DNA of 51,504 nucleotides from Paraburkholderia sp. LEh10. Lineage in GTDB: Bacteria; Pseudomonadota; Gammaproteobacteria; Burkholderiales; Burkholderiaceae. Position 1 is the first letter of the stretch, and each line of letters opens with the position of its first letter. The stretch lies in contig NZ_JAGIPX010000059.1 in assembly GCF_017814945.1 (NCBI RefSeq), forward strand, positions 1-51,504, given 5' to 3'. This document shows, piece after piece, positions 26,066-33,356 of this stretch. The notes beneath the pieces are model-generated. The model made no database searches. It worked only from the letters and a program-made list of their open reading frames with translations, and was not told the origin of the DNA. The position numbers were made by a program, and so were the translations under genes.

Positions 26066-26549
26066 GCACGAACTAGGCGCGGAAAATCGCGCAGTCTTTC
26101 CGGGTGAGCAGTCGTCGTTTCGTCAGCCAAAACGGTGCGAGCGGTGCTGAATCACCATCAAGCAAGTGCTGTCGGGTGCGTCCGACGGCAAATCCAGCAT
26201 CGATCGCTTTTATCGATGCGCACGTCTTGTCCAGCCAGGTGCCACGCGCCTGCCACGGTCTCGCTGCCGTGACGCTGGATGGGGCCTACGCCGCCTTCCT
26301 GAGCGCTGTGAGTTTCCGGCGCATGAGCGTGTGAACGTTCGATGGCGGCTTGTGGGGTCTGGCCAAACTGCGGGGACAGTTGCGTCAGACGTGAAAACTA
26401 ACCGTGCGGTTGCGGCTGAATGTGCCGCGTCCGGGCTTCCGTCGTCCTGCGCCAGCGTTGCGCGGTGCGCGTTCGCCCATGCCGCCGGAGTCGCAAGCAA
26501 ACACGCAGCCATTCGCGTGATGCGGCTCGCATTTGCATCAAATTGTCTT
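26066..26549 (+). other. Long leader or possible ncRNA region upstream of rlpA
   Basis: No supported reading frame. Directly after the promoter a small hairpin GCGCG/CGCGC occurs near 26076-26091, and an 8-bp perfect hairpin GCATCGAT/ATCGATGC with a 7-base loop at 26198-26220. No U tract follows either. It is either an unusually long 5' untranslated region of rlpA or an RNA of its own. Confidence 0.4.
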
Positions 26550-27137
26550 ATGAAAACTCGGCTACCCCGACGTGTTGGGAGTGTTTTTGCCTTTTTGGCA
26601 CTCGCCGGCTGTGCGGTGCCTCAAGGCGCGAACACCCAGGTCAGCGGTGTGTCCGCGACGACGATGGACGCGCAGACGACGCTCGCTCCGCAGTCATATG
26701 GTTCAGGTCTGAACAATCTGCCGGATACGGCGGAACAGAAGGGCAAGCTCGCCGACGCAGAGCCGTTGACGGACGGCCCGAACATCGGCGATTTCCAGCA
26801 GTTGGGGCGCGCGTCGTGGTACGGCCGCGGCTTCCACGGCCGGAAGACGGCCAACGGCGAACGCTTCGACATGCACGCGCTGACTGCGGCCCACCGTACG
26901 CTGCCGCTCGGCTCGTATGTGCGTGTGACCAACCCCGCGACCAACGATACCGTGGTCGTGCGGATCAACGACCGCGGCCCGTACGCGCGCGGCCGGGTGA
27001 TCGATCTGTCGTACGCGGCGGCGAAGATCCTGCATCTTGCGTATATCGGTACGGCGCGCGTGAAGATCGAAGGATTGACGCAGCGCGAGGCGAAGGTCGA
27101 GATGAGCCAGATCCTCGCGTCGAATCAGAACGATTAA
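26550..27137 (+). CDS. rlpA: RlpA-family septal ring lytic transglycosylase, lipoprotein
   Basis: A 195-residue outer-membrane lipoprotein. A lipoprotein signal with the lipobox LAGC is near residues 17-21; the double-psi beta-barrel domain runs from about 85 to 180 with GRASWYGRGFHGRKTANGE, the catalytic Asp in VRINDRGPY, and GRVIDLSYAAAK. Full-length RlpA also has a C-terminal SPOR domain that targets septal peptidoglycan; it is absent here, as in many short family members. It cleaves denuded glycan strands during cell separation. ATG at 26550 is preferred for its compact lipoprotein signal; ATG at 26520 would add ten residues. Neither has a clear Shine-Dalgarno. Confidence 0.88.
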   Translation: MKTRLPRRVGSVFAFLALAGCAVPQGANTQVSGVSATTMDAQTTLAPQSYGSGLNNLPDTAEQKGKLADAEPLTDGPNIGDFQQLGRASWYGRGFHGRKTANGERFDMHALTAAHRTLPLGSYVRVTNPATNDTVVVRINDRGPYARGRVIDLSYAAAKILHLAYIGTARVKIEGLTQREAKVEMSQILASNQND

Positions 27138-27188
27138 GTGTGAAGTAAGATCGTTCTGTCGCATGTGCGGACATCGATTGTCCGAAGG

Positions 27189-27216
27189 AAGGGCTGCGCT
27201 GTGCAGCCCTTTTGAT
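27189..27216 (+). terminator. Terminator of rlpA
   Basis: Stem AAGGGCTGC/GCAGCCCTT (27189-27197 with 27203-27211), 5-base loop, then TTGATTTT. It falls just before the stop of the convergent rsmI. Confidence 0.85.
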
Positions 27217-27218
27217 TT

Positions 27219-28094
27219 TCAGTCGTCCTTTTTCAGCGCGAGCGCGCGCGTGTACAGCGCGTTGCGCGAAGCGCCCGTCAGCGCCGCCGCAACCTTGGCC
27301 GCGCTGCTCACCGACAGCTCCTCCATCAGCATGCCGAGCAACGCATCGTGATCATGCTCGCCTGCTGCATCGACGGGCGCACCTTCCACCACCAGCACGA
27401 ATTCGCCGCGTTGCCGGTTGGTATCTTCTTCAAGCCACTTAGGCCCTTCGGCCAGGGTGCAGCGATGCAGTCCCTCGTGTAATTTTGTCAACTCGCGGCC
27501 AATCAGCAGACGCCGTTCGCCGCCGAATGCGTCGGCGAGCGCCTGCACCGTTTCCACGATTCGATGCGGCGCTTCGTAGAACACCATTGCGTGCGGATGC
27601 TTCGCGAGCGGCGTGAGCGCGGCGGCGCGCTGTTTCGGTTTCGGCGGCAGGAAGCCGATAAAGGAAAACGTCGAAACCCAGTCGCCCGACACGCTGAGCG
27701 CCGTGGCCAGTGCGCTCGCGCCCGGCAGCGGCACGACGGCGAAACCGGCTTCGCGCACGGCATCGACGAGTTTTGCGCCGGGGTCGGAAATACCGGGCGT
27801 GCCCGCATCGGACACATACGCGATGCGCTCGCCTGCCCGCAGGTATTCGACGATGCGCTGCGCGGACTCGCGTTCGTTGTGCTGATGCACGGCGACGAGG
27901 GGCTTGGAGATGCTATAGCGCGACAGCAGTTGTCCCGTGTTGCGCGTGTCTTCAGCTGCGATACGGTCGACGAGCCCTAGCACATGCAGCGCGCGCAGCG
28001 TGATGTCCGCGATGTTGCCGATCGGCGTGGCCACGACGTAGAGCGCGGAAGCGGGGTAGTGCTGTCCTTGCGCGAGTTCGGAAAGAGGAGTCAT
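27219..28094 (-). CDS. rsmI: 16S rRNA (cytidine-1402-2'-O)-methyltransferase
   Basis: A 291-residue SAM-dependent tetrapyrrole-methylase-fold enzyme that methylates C1402 of 16S rRNA in the decoding centre. VATPIGNIADITLRAL lies at the N-terminus, AAEDTRNTGQLL follows, and the SAM site YVSDAGTPGISDPG is near 90; the C-terminal small domain (LSVSSAAKVAAALTG) is intact. The ATG at 28094 gives the family N-terminus. It shares the bases CATG with the start codon of the divergent yraN, so the promoter of rsmI must lie inside the yraN coding region. First member of the conserved rsmI-yraN-diaA-dolP neighbourhood. Confidence 0.95.
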   Translation of the reverse strand: MTPLSELAQGQHYPASALYVVATPIGNIADITLRALHVLGLVDRIAAEDTRNTGQLLSRYSISKPLVAVHQHNERESAQRIVEYLRAGERIAYVSDAGTPGISDPGAKLVDAVREAGFAVVPLPGASALATALSVSGDWVSTFSFIGFLPPKPKQRAAALTPLAKHPHAMVFYEAPHRIVETVQALADAFGGERRLLIGRELTKLHEGLHRCTLAEGPKWLEEDTNRQRGEFVLVVEGAPVDAAGEHDHDALLGMLMEELSVSSAAKVAAALTGASRNALYTRALALKKDD

Positions 28095-28563
28095 GACACG
28101 TAAGACGCAGACAGACAAAACAAGGCCGACATTGTGCCATGCGGCCGCGCGCGCACGAGACGGCACACGCGATGCGACGCGACGCCCACACAACTTTTCG
28201 GCTGGGGCCCGGTCCAAAACGGTCGGAGCCGCATTCGAGGCGCGCGCGCTGACGTTCCTTCAGCGACAGCGTTTGCGCTTCGTTGCGCGCAACGTCGTCT
28301 GCCGGGGAGGGGAGATCGATCTCGTGATGCGCGAGCCCGACGGCGCGCTCGTGTTCGTCGAAGTGCGAGCGCGCACGCGAAGCGGATATGGCGGTGCCGC
28401 TGCGAGCGTTGCATGGCATAAGCAGCAACGCATCGTGCGTGCCGCGCAGTACTTTTTGTCGGCGCATGATGGCGCGATGCCTGTGTGCCGCTTCGATGTG
28501 ATTGCGTTCGAACGCGGTCGGCTGCTGTGGCTGCGCGACGCTTTCCGCGCAGACGCGTGTTAA
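28093..28563 (+). CDS. yraN: YraN family (UPF0102) endonuclease-like protein
   Basis: A 156-residue protein of the UPF0102 family with a Holliday-junction-resolvase-like nuclease fold. The core begins near residue 46 (GAAFEARALTFLQRQ) and includes the nuclease motif GGEIDLVM and VFVEVRART; these supply E, D and E-x-K-like active-site positions, although the usual Lys after E is replaced by Arg (EVR). The first 45 residues are basic and poorly conserved. AGAGGAG 2-3 bases before the ATG at 28093 supports this start. Biological role is unsettled. Between rsmI and diaA, as in E. coli. Confidence 0.9.
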   Translation: MTRKTQTDKTRPTLCHAAARARDGTRDATRRPHNFSAGARSKTVGAAFEARALTFLQRQRLRFVARNVVCRGGEIDLVMREPDGALVFVEVRARTRSGYGGAAASVAWHKQQRIVRAAQYFLSAHDGAMPVCRFDVIAFERGRLLWLRDAFRADAC

Positions 28564-28793
28564 GGCGGGATAAAGCAGCGTCGAGGCGCCGGTTTGGCCG
28601 CGTGAGTACGCTAAACTTGCGGACGCGCAACGGGCGGCGCGCCGCTTTGTTCAAAGCGAGCCGATGATGGGGCGTTTGCGTCACCCGCCGATCCGAGCTG
28701 GCCGCGGACATCGCCGCCGCCGATCGCGCAGGGCAACACATCTACATGAACCAGCGCCGCCAGGCGGCGCATGCAGTACACGATAGAGAGTCG

Positions 28794-29381
28794 ATGTCAG
28801 TCGAACGCATTCAACAACACTTCCGCGATAGCGCGGCAGTCACACTCGCAGCACTCGAAAGCCTGTCGATGCCGATCGCGGCGGCGATCGACACGATGTT
28901 TGCCGCGCTTGCGAACGGCAACAAGATCCTGGCGTGCGGCAATGGCGGTTCCGCTGCCGGTGCACAATATTTTGCCGCCGAGCTGATCGGCGGTTTCGAG
29001 CGGGAGCGTCCGGCACTGCCGGCCATTGCGCTGACGACGGATTCGTCGATCATCACCGGCGTCGCCGGCGACACGTCGCTCGACCAGATATTCGCGACGC
29101 AGATTCGGGCACTCGGCCAGCCGGGCGACGTGCTGCTCGCCATTTCGACGTCCGGCAATCCTGCCAATATCCTCACCGCCATCGAAGACGCGCATGACCG
29201 CGAGATGATCGTGGTCGCGTTGTCGGGCAAGGGTGGCGGCAAGATCAACGAAGTGCTGCACGATACCGATATCCATATATGCGCGCCGTCCGATCGCACG
29301 GCGCGAGTGCAGGAAGTGCATCTGTTGACGATCCATAGTCTGTGCGACGGCATCGATGCCATGTTGCTCGGCGAAGAATGA
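28794..29381 (+). CDS. diaA: SIS-domain protein, DiaA / phosphoheptose isomerase-like
   Basis: A 195-residue SIS-fold protein. The sugar-phosphate loop motifs are CGNGGSAAGAQYFAAELIG and STSGNPANI. In E. coli the gene at this position, DiaA, is a tetrameric DnaA-binding initiator of replication, related to the GmhA isomerase of LPS heptose synthesis. I choose DiaA from the neighbourhood; automated annotation may name it phosphoheptose isomerase. ATG at 28794 follows AGAGAG; 20 bases separate its stop from the next start, so it heads an operon with the BON protein and cytochrome c. Confidence 0.85.
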   Translation: MSVERIQQHFRDSAAVTLAALESLSMPIAAAIDTMFAALANGNKILACGNGGSAAGAQYFAAELIGGFERERPALPAIALTTDSSIITGVAGDTSLDQIFATQIRALGQPGDVLLAISTSGNPANILTAIEDAHDREMIVVALSGKGGGKINEVLHDTDIHICAPSDRTARVQEVHLLTIHSLCDGIDAMLLGEE

Positions 29382-29401
29382 TCCTGAAGGAGAGCGAGTT
29401 G

Positions 29402-30202
29402 ATGAGCGCATATCGCGTGAAGAGTACGTTTGTGAGGACCACGCTGGTGGTCGGGCTCGTCGCTGGACTGGCTGCGGCGCTGCAGGGCTGCGTGCTGGCC
29501 GTCGGCGCGGCGGCGGGCGGCAGCGCGCTGGTCGCGACCGACCGGCGCACGCTGGGCGCGCAGACGGAAGATCGCGAGATCCAGGTGAAGGCGATGTCGC
29601 TGATCAGCCAGAATTTGCCGGATTCGGCGCACGTCAACGTGACGGTGTTCAACCGGCGTGTGCTGCTGACGGGCGAAGTGGCTGGCGAGGTGTCGAAGCA
29701 GCGGGCCGAGAGCGTCGTTCGCAGCCTCAACAATGTGAATTCGATCGTCAACGAGTTGACGATCGCGCCGGCTAGCTCTTTCTCGTCGCGTAGCAACGAT
29801 ACGTATCTCGAAGGGCGCGTGAAGACGGCGCTGATCGCGGAGAAGGACATCTCGTCGAATAACTACAAGGTGGTGTGCGAGCGCGGGGCGATCTATCTGA
29901 TGGGGCTCGTGACCGTCGACGAGGGGAATCGCGGGGCGGATGTCGCGAGCCGTGTGCCGGGGGTGACGCAGGTTGTAAAGGTCTTCCAGTACATCCAGCC
30001 TCAGGAGGCGGCTGCGGCGACGGCGGCGGCCGCGTCGGCCGCTTCCAGTGCGCCGGCGGCCGCGCAGCCAGAAGCGGCGGAGGTGACGTCGGGGGCGGTG
30101 CCGGATTCATCCGTGACGTCGCGGCCGTTGGAGCAGCAGTCGCCGGCGCCTGTGAACAATTCGACGCAGGTGCATCCGGGGAATCCTAAGGTGGGGCAAT
30201 GA
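29402..30202 (+). CDS. Dual-BON-domain outer-membrane lipoprotein, DolP (YraP)-like
   Basis: A 266-residue lipoprotein. The signal ends with a lipobox LQGC near residue 30. Two BON domains follow (about 65-135 with VNVTVFNRRVLLTGEVAGE, and about 140-215 with YLEGRVKTALIAEK and AIYLMGLVT). The remaining 50 residues are an Ala/Pro-rich low-complexity tail not found in E. coli DolP. DolP supports outer-membrane integrity and anionic lipid binding at the division site. GAAGGAGAG precedes the ATG. Its stop overlaps the start of the cytochrome gene by four bases. Confidence 0.88.
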   Translation: MSAYRVKSTFVRTTLVVGLVAGLAAALQGCVLAVGAAAGGSALVATDRRTLGAQTEDREIQVKAMSLISQNLPDSAHVNVTVFNRRVLLTGEVAGEVSKQRAESVVRSLNNVNSIVNELTIAPASSFSSRSNDTYLEGRVKTALIAEKDISSNNYKVVCERGAIYLMGLVTVDEGNRGADVASRVPGVTQVVKVFQYIQPQEAAAATAAAASAASSAPAAAQPEAAEVTSGAVPDSSVTSRPLEQQSPAPVNNSTQVHPGNPKVGQ

Positions 30203-30543
30203 GGTTTCGTGCTGTTTGGCTTGGTGGTTGGATCGCGGCTGTGGTGGCTTTGAGCTCTGGCGCTTGGGCGGCGGATACGGCCCCGCGCGGACTTGCGATC
30301 GCTCGCAATAACGCGTGCATGGGATGTCATGCGGTTGATCGGAAGCTTGTTGGGCCTTCGTTTCAGCAAGTGGCTGAGAGGTACAAGGGGAATGCTGGGG
30401 CTTCTGCGCTGCTTGCCCGGAAGGTTAAGGACGGTGGCTCTGGGGTGTGGGGCGCGATTCCAATGCCGGCGCATCCTGCGATGAGCGATGCTGATATTCG
30501 CACGGTCGTCGATTGGGTGCTGGCCGGGGCGCCTTCGAAGTGA
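30199..30543 (+). CDS. Periplasmic class I c-type cytochrome
   Basis: A 114-residue secreted monoheme cytochrome. The Sec signal ends near AWA (residue 24), heme attaches through CMGCH at 40-44 and the distal ligand is probably M89 in AIPMPAH. Size and the VDWVLAGA end match the c551/c8 group of small electron carriers. It starts inside the stop of the BON gene (ATGA overlap), so its synthesis is coupled to an envelope protein. Partner oxidase or reductase not indicated. Confidence 0.92.
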   Translation: MRFRAVWLGGWIAAVVALSSGAWAADTAPRGLAIARNNACMGCHAVDRKLVGPSFQQVAERYKGNAGASALLARKVKDGGSGVWGAIPMPAHPAMSDADIRTVVDWVLAGAPSK

Positions 30544-30598
30544 TGGGGTTCGAGGGTTGGTACAATAAAAATGCGTTGTGCTAGAATCGTTCGGTCGT

Positions 30599-30674
<76 letters not shown>

Positions 30675-30708
30675 GGAATACATCCGACGAAATCCGGGCA
30701 AGTCCGCA

Positions 30709-30742
30709 AACCCCGCAGCCAGCAAGGCTAGCGGGGTTTTTT
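30709..30742 (+). terminator. Terminator after tRNA-Ala
   Basis: Stem AACCCCGC/GCGGGGTT (30709-30716 with 30731-30738), then TTTTTT. Confidence 0.85.
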
Positions 30743-30787
30743 ATCGCCTATAATGACCGGTATACTCCATTCGAATCCGGTCACTGA

Positions 30788-30837
30788 TGGGGGTACTCTT
30801 CGGGGTATCCGCCATGGAGCCGGAGGGCGATACCCCC
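30788..30837. repeat. Left arm-type sites of the integrase
   Basis: TGGGGGTA (30788-30795), six bases, GGGGTATCC (30802-30810), and the inverted GATACCCCC at 30829-30837 directly before the integrase start. The first two recur with identical spacing at the right end (50703-50725). Arm sites for integrase or its excisionase are the natural reading; overlap with the integrase promoter suggests autoregulation. Confidence 0.6.
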
Positions 30838-30838
30838 A

Positions 30839-32053
30839 ATGGCTCTTACCGACACGACGATCCGCACCACGAAACCCGGCGACAAGCCCCTCAAGCTGTT
30901 TGACGGTGGCGGGCTGTTTCTGCTCATCGCTCCGACCGGCGGCAAGCTCTGGCGACTCAAATACCGGTTCGGCGGCAAGGAAAAACTGCTGGCGCTGGGT
31001 GCCTACCCGGCCGTGAGTCTGAAGCAGGCCCGGGAGCGGCGGGATGAAGCCCGCAAGCAACTGGCGGATGGCGTGGATCCCGGTGCAAACCGGAAGGCAA
31101 AAAAAGCCGCGAGACTCGCGAGTGCGGCCGACTCGTTCGAGGTGATCGCCCGTGAGTGGTTCGCCAGATTCGCGCCCACCTGGGCCGAGACCCATTCGAG
31201 CAAGATCATCCAGCGGCTGGAAAAGGATGTCTTCCCGTGGCTCGGGGCCCGGCCCATTGCGGAGATCACGGCCCCCGAACTGCTGACGGTCCTGCGCCGG
31301 ATAGAGGACCGTGGTGCGCTCGACACGGCCCTGCGGGCCAAGCAGAACTGCGGCCAGATCTTTCGTTACGCCGTGGCGTCAGGGCGTGCTGAACGCGATC
31401 CGTCGGGCGACCTGCGGGGCGCGCTCGCACCCGTCAAGCATGAGAATTTTCCCGCCCTCACGGATCCGGTGCAGGTTGCCGAACTGCTGCGCGCCATCGA
31501 GGCGTTCAGGGGCACGCTCATTGTCAAGTGCGCCCTGCAGCTGGCCCCCATGCTCTTCGTGCGCCCGGGTGAGTTGCGCAACGCGGAATGGGCCGGCTTT
31601 GATCTCGACAGGGCCGAATGGCGCTACCTGGTCACCAAGACCAAAACGGAACACCTCGTCCCGCTGCCGAGCCAGGCGGTGGCGATCCTGCGCGAGCTGC
31701 ATGCCCTGACCGGACAGCGGCGCTACGTGTTCCCGGGGCGCGACCCGCGCAAGCCGATGAGCGGGGCAGCGGTCAATGCCGCCTTGCGGCGTCTGGGGTA
31801 TGACACCCGGACCGAGATCACCGGGCACGGGTTCCGCGCGATGGCGCGCACGATCCTGCACGAGGAGCTTCACGTGAAGCCGGAAGTGATCGAGCACCAG
31901 CTTGCGCACAGGGTGCCCGATGCGCTGGGGACGGCCTACAACCGCACCCGATTCCTGGCTGAGCGCCGGACCATGATGCAGCAGTGGGCCGACTACCTTG
32001 ACCAGCTGAAGGCGGGCGCGCAGATCATTCCCATCGGCATCAACGCGAAGTAG
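30839..32053 (+). CDS. P4-type tyrosine recombinase (integrase)
   Basis: A 404-residue site-specific integrase. The N-terminal DUF4102 arm-binding domain (KLFDGGGLFLLIAPTGGKLW, residues 20-39) is typical of tRNA-targeting P4-like integrases; the catalytic domain has R242 in VRPGELR, H330 and R333 in GHGFRAMAR, H357 in HQLAHR and the nucleophile Y367 in AYNRTRF. All catalytic residues are present, so it should be active. The ATG follows the arm-site array; GGAGGG lies about 11-16 bases upstream. Confidence 0.96.
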   Translation: MALTDTTIRTTKPGDKPLKLFDGGGLFLLIAPTGGKLWRLKYRFGGKEKLLALGAYPAVSLKQARERRDEARKQLADGVDPGANRKAKKAARLASAADSFEVIAREWFARFAPTWAETHSSKIIQRLEKDVFPWLGARPIAEITAPELLTVLRRIEDRGALDTALRAKQNCGQIFRYAVASGRAERDPSGDLRGALAPVKHENFPALTDPVQVAELLRAIEAFRGTLIVKCALQLAPMLFVRPGELRNAEWAGFDLDRAEWRYLVTKTKTEHLVPLPSQAVAILRELHALTGQRRYVFPGRDPRKPMSGAAVNAALRRLGYDTRTEITGHGFRAMARTILHEELHVKPEVIEHQLAHRVPDALGTAYNRTRFLAERRTMMQQWADYLDQLKAGAQIIPIGINAK

Positions 32054-32272
32054 GTCCAGGCGATAACGGCACAGCCGCAGTTGCGCCGCATCTGGCTCTC
32101 GTAATATAGTTAGGAATCCGATCCATATACGTCCGGTATGGACCTGCCACCAGGACCATGACCTGACCGGATTGGACCCCGCCTGGAGTCGGCGGCATTG
32201 CCATGCGCCAGCTTTCGAGACGGAGCCTTTAACCACTGCTGTTCACCCAGCACACGCATCAGAGGAGAGCAG

Positions 32273-32674
32273 ATGTCGTCGCAACGTAAAGAGTACAAAG
32301 AGGCGTGGAGTGCGGTGTTACGCCTCGACTTCCTGCGCGCCGAACTGGGCAAGGAAGATGTCAAGGGCAGGTATGTACAAGCCAGACGCAAGCGGTTCAA
32401 GGAGGAACTGACTGTCAAGGAAAACTACCTGACGCCGCCTGCCAGGCGGGGCGCCCACATTTGGCAGAGACGCGCTATCAAAGAGGTGCGGGCCATCCAG
32501 GAGTCGCGGGCTGCGAAGGGCGAACCGCTGCTCTCGTTCAAGGAACTGGTTGAACACGTTCAGGCAATGCCCGCCATGCCTAAGGAGGATTCCGTGACAC
32601 GGTTCCTCACTGAGATGGGCTACCGCGGACGGCGTGGGAGGCCCGAAAAAAACATAGTGTTTCCAATGCGGTAG
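32273..32674 (+). CDS. Island-encoded hypothetical protein
   Basis: A 133-residue basic protein not recognised. Lys/Arg/Glu-rich helices dominate (about 1-80), with a short C-terminal region SVTRFLTEMGYRGRRGRP. It has no signal peptide or membrane segment. A strong GAGGAGAG seven bases before the ATG at 32273 decides the start. Its position between the integrase and the AlpA-like gene suggests a role in regulating the element, but that is inference. Confidence 0.65.
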   Translation: MSSQRKEYKEAWSAVLRLDFLRAELGKEDVKGRYVQARRKRFKEELTVKENYLTPPARRGAHIWQRRAIKEVRAIQESRAAKGEPLLSFKELVEHVQAMPAMPKEDSVTRFLTEMGYRGRRGRPEKNIVFPMR

Positions 32675-32802
32675 CGCGCTCCCGTGGGCCCTGTTTTTTT
32701 CGGGCTCCGCCGCGTAACAATCACGCCACGCTCCGCAATAATCCTAAACGGTGCGAACAGGACCGATCTGCGGAGCAGGTTCTGTTCGTCGAGGTGAAAA
32801 TG

Positions 32803-33018
32803 ATGTCCAATCCGTTACGCAAGATCCCTCCCGGCGCCAACTGCCTGACGCCGAAGGAGGCGTACACCAAGTTTTCGCGTCAGAAGAGCTGGCTCTGGGA
32901 CCGCCTGAAGAGCGATGCGACGTTCCCCCGTCCGATCTATCTGGGGCCCCGTGCGCCGGTATTTCTGGAGCATGAACTTGACGCGTGGCTTTGCAGTTTT
33001 TTTGATCAAAATAATTAG
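32803..33018 (+). CDS. AlpA-like helix-turn-helix protein
   Basis: A 71-residue MerR-like winged helix of the AlpA/excisionase type: LTPKEAYTKFSRQKSWLWDRLKSD then FPRPIYLGPRAPVFLEHELDAWL, the usual pattern in which a Phe-Pro-x-Pro wing follows the helix pair. In P4-like elements such proteins act as excisionase or activate integrase transcription. A GAGGTG sits 6 bases before the ATG at 32803; ATG at 32800 and GTG at 32794 are alternatives. Confidence 0.82.
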   Translation: MSNPLRKIPPGANCLTPKEAYTKFSRQKSWLWDRLKSDATFPRPIYLGPRAPVFLEHELDAWLCSFFDQNN

Positions 33019-33074
33019 GAATGCGTATTTAAATTGACGACCATGTGTTCATCAACTGACAGGATTTCTTACAT

Positions 33075-33356
33075 ATGAAGACAATTATCGGCGACATGAG
33101 CGTCCTGAAGCCGTGGTTTGATGATCCGGCGACCGAGGAGGACGCCACCATGTGCATGCACTACGCGTCCGTGGCAGTTTACCTTCGGATGTCGAAGAAC
33201 CCTCAACTTGTGGCGAAGGCCGCTATGTTGCTGCGCGAGGTCAGCAAGACTTCGAAGATTCCCCATTCGGTAATCGAGCGCTATTCCAGAGGCGTCCAGG
33301 CGCTGCACGCTCTCGCTCTTGATGCGCGCGGAGGCGCAGCCACGCATGATAAATAA
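33075..33356 (+). CDS. Small hypothetical protein before the primase
   Basis: A 93-residue helical protein without a recognised domain (DDPATEEDATMCMHYASVAVYL, then AKAAMLLREVSKTSK). Its last codons overlap the likely start of the primase-helicase by 11 bases, pointing to translational coupling and a role in the same replication module. Confidence 0.6.
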   Translation: MKTIIGDMSVLKPWFDDPATEEDATMCMHYASVAVYLRMSKNPQLVAKAAMLLREVSKTSKIPHSVIERYSRGVQALHALALDARGGAATHDK

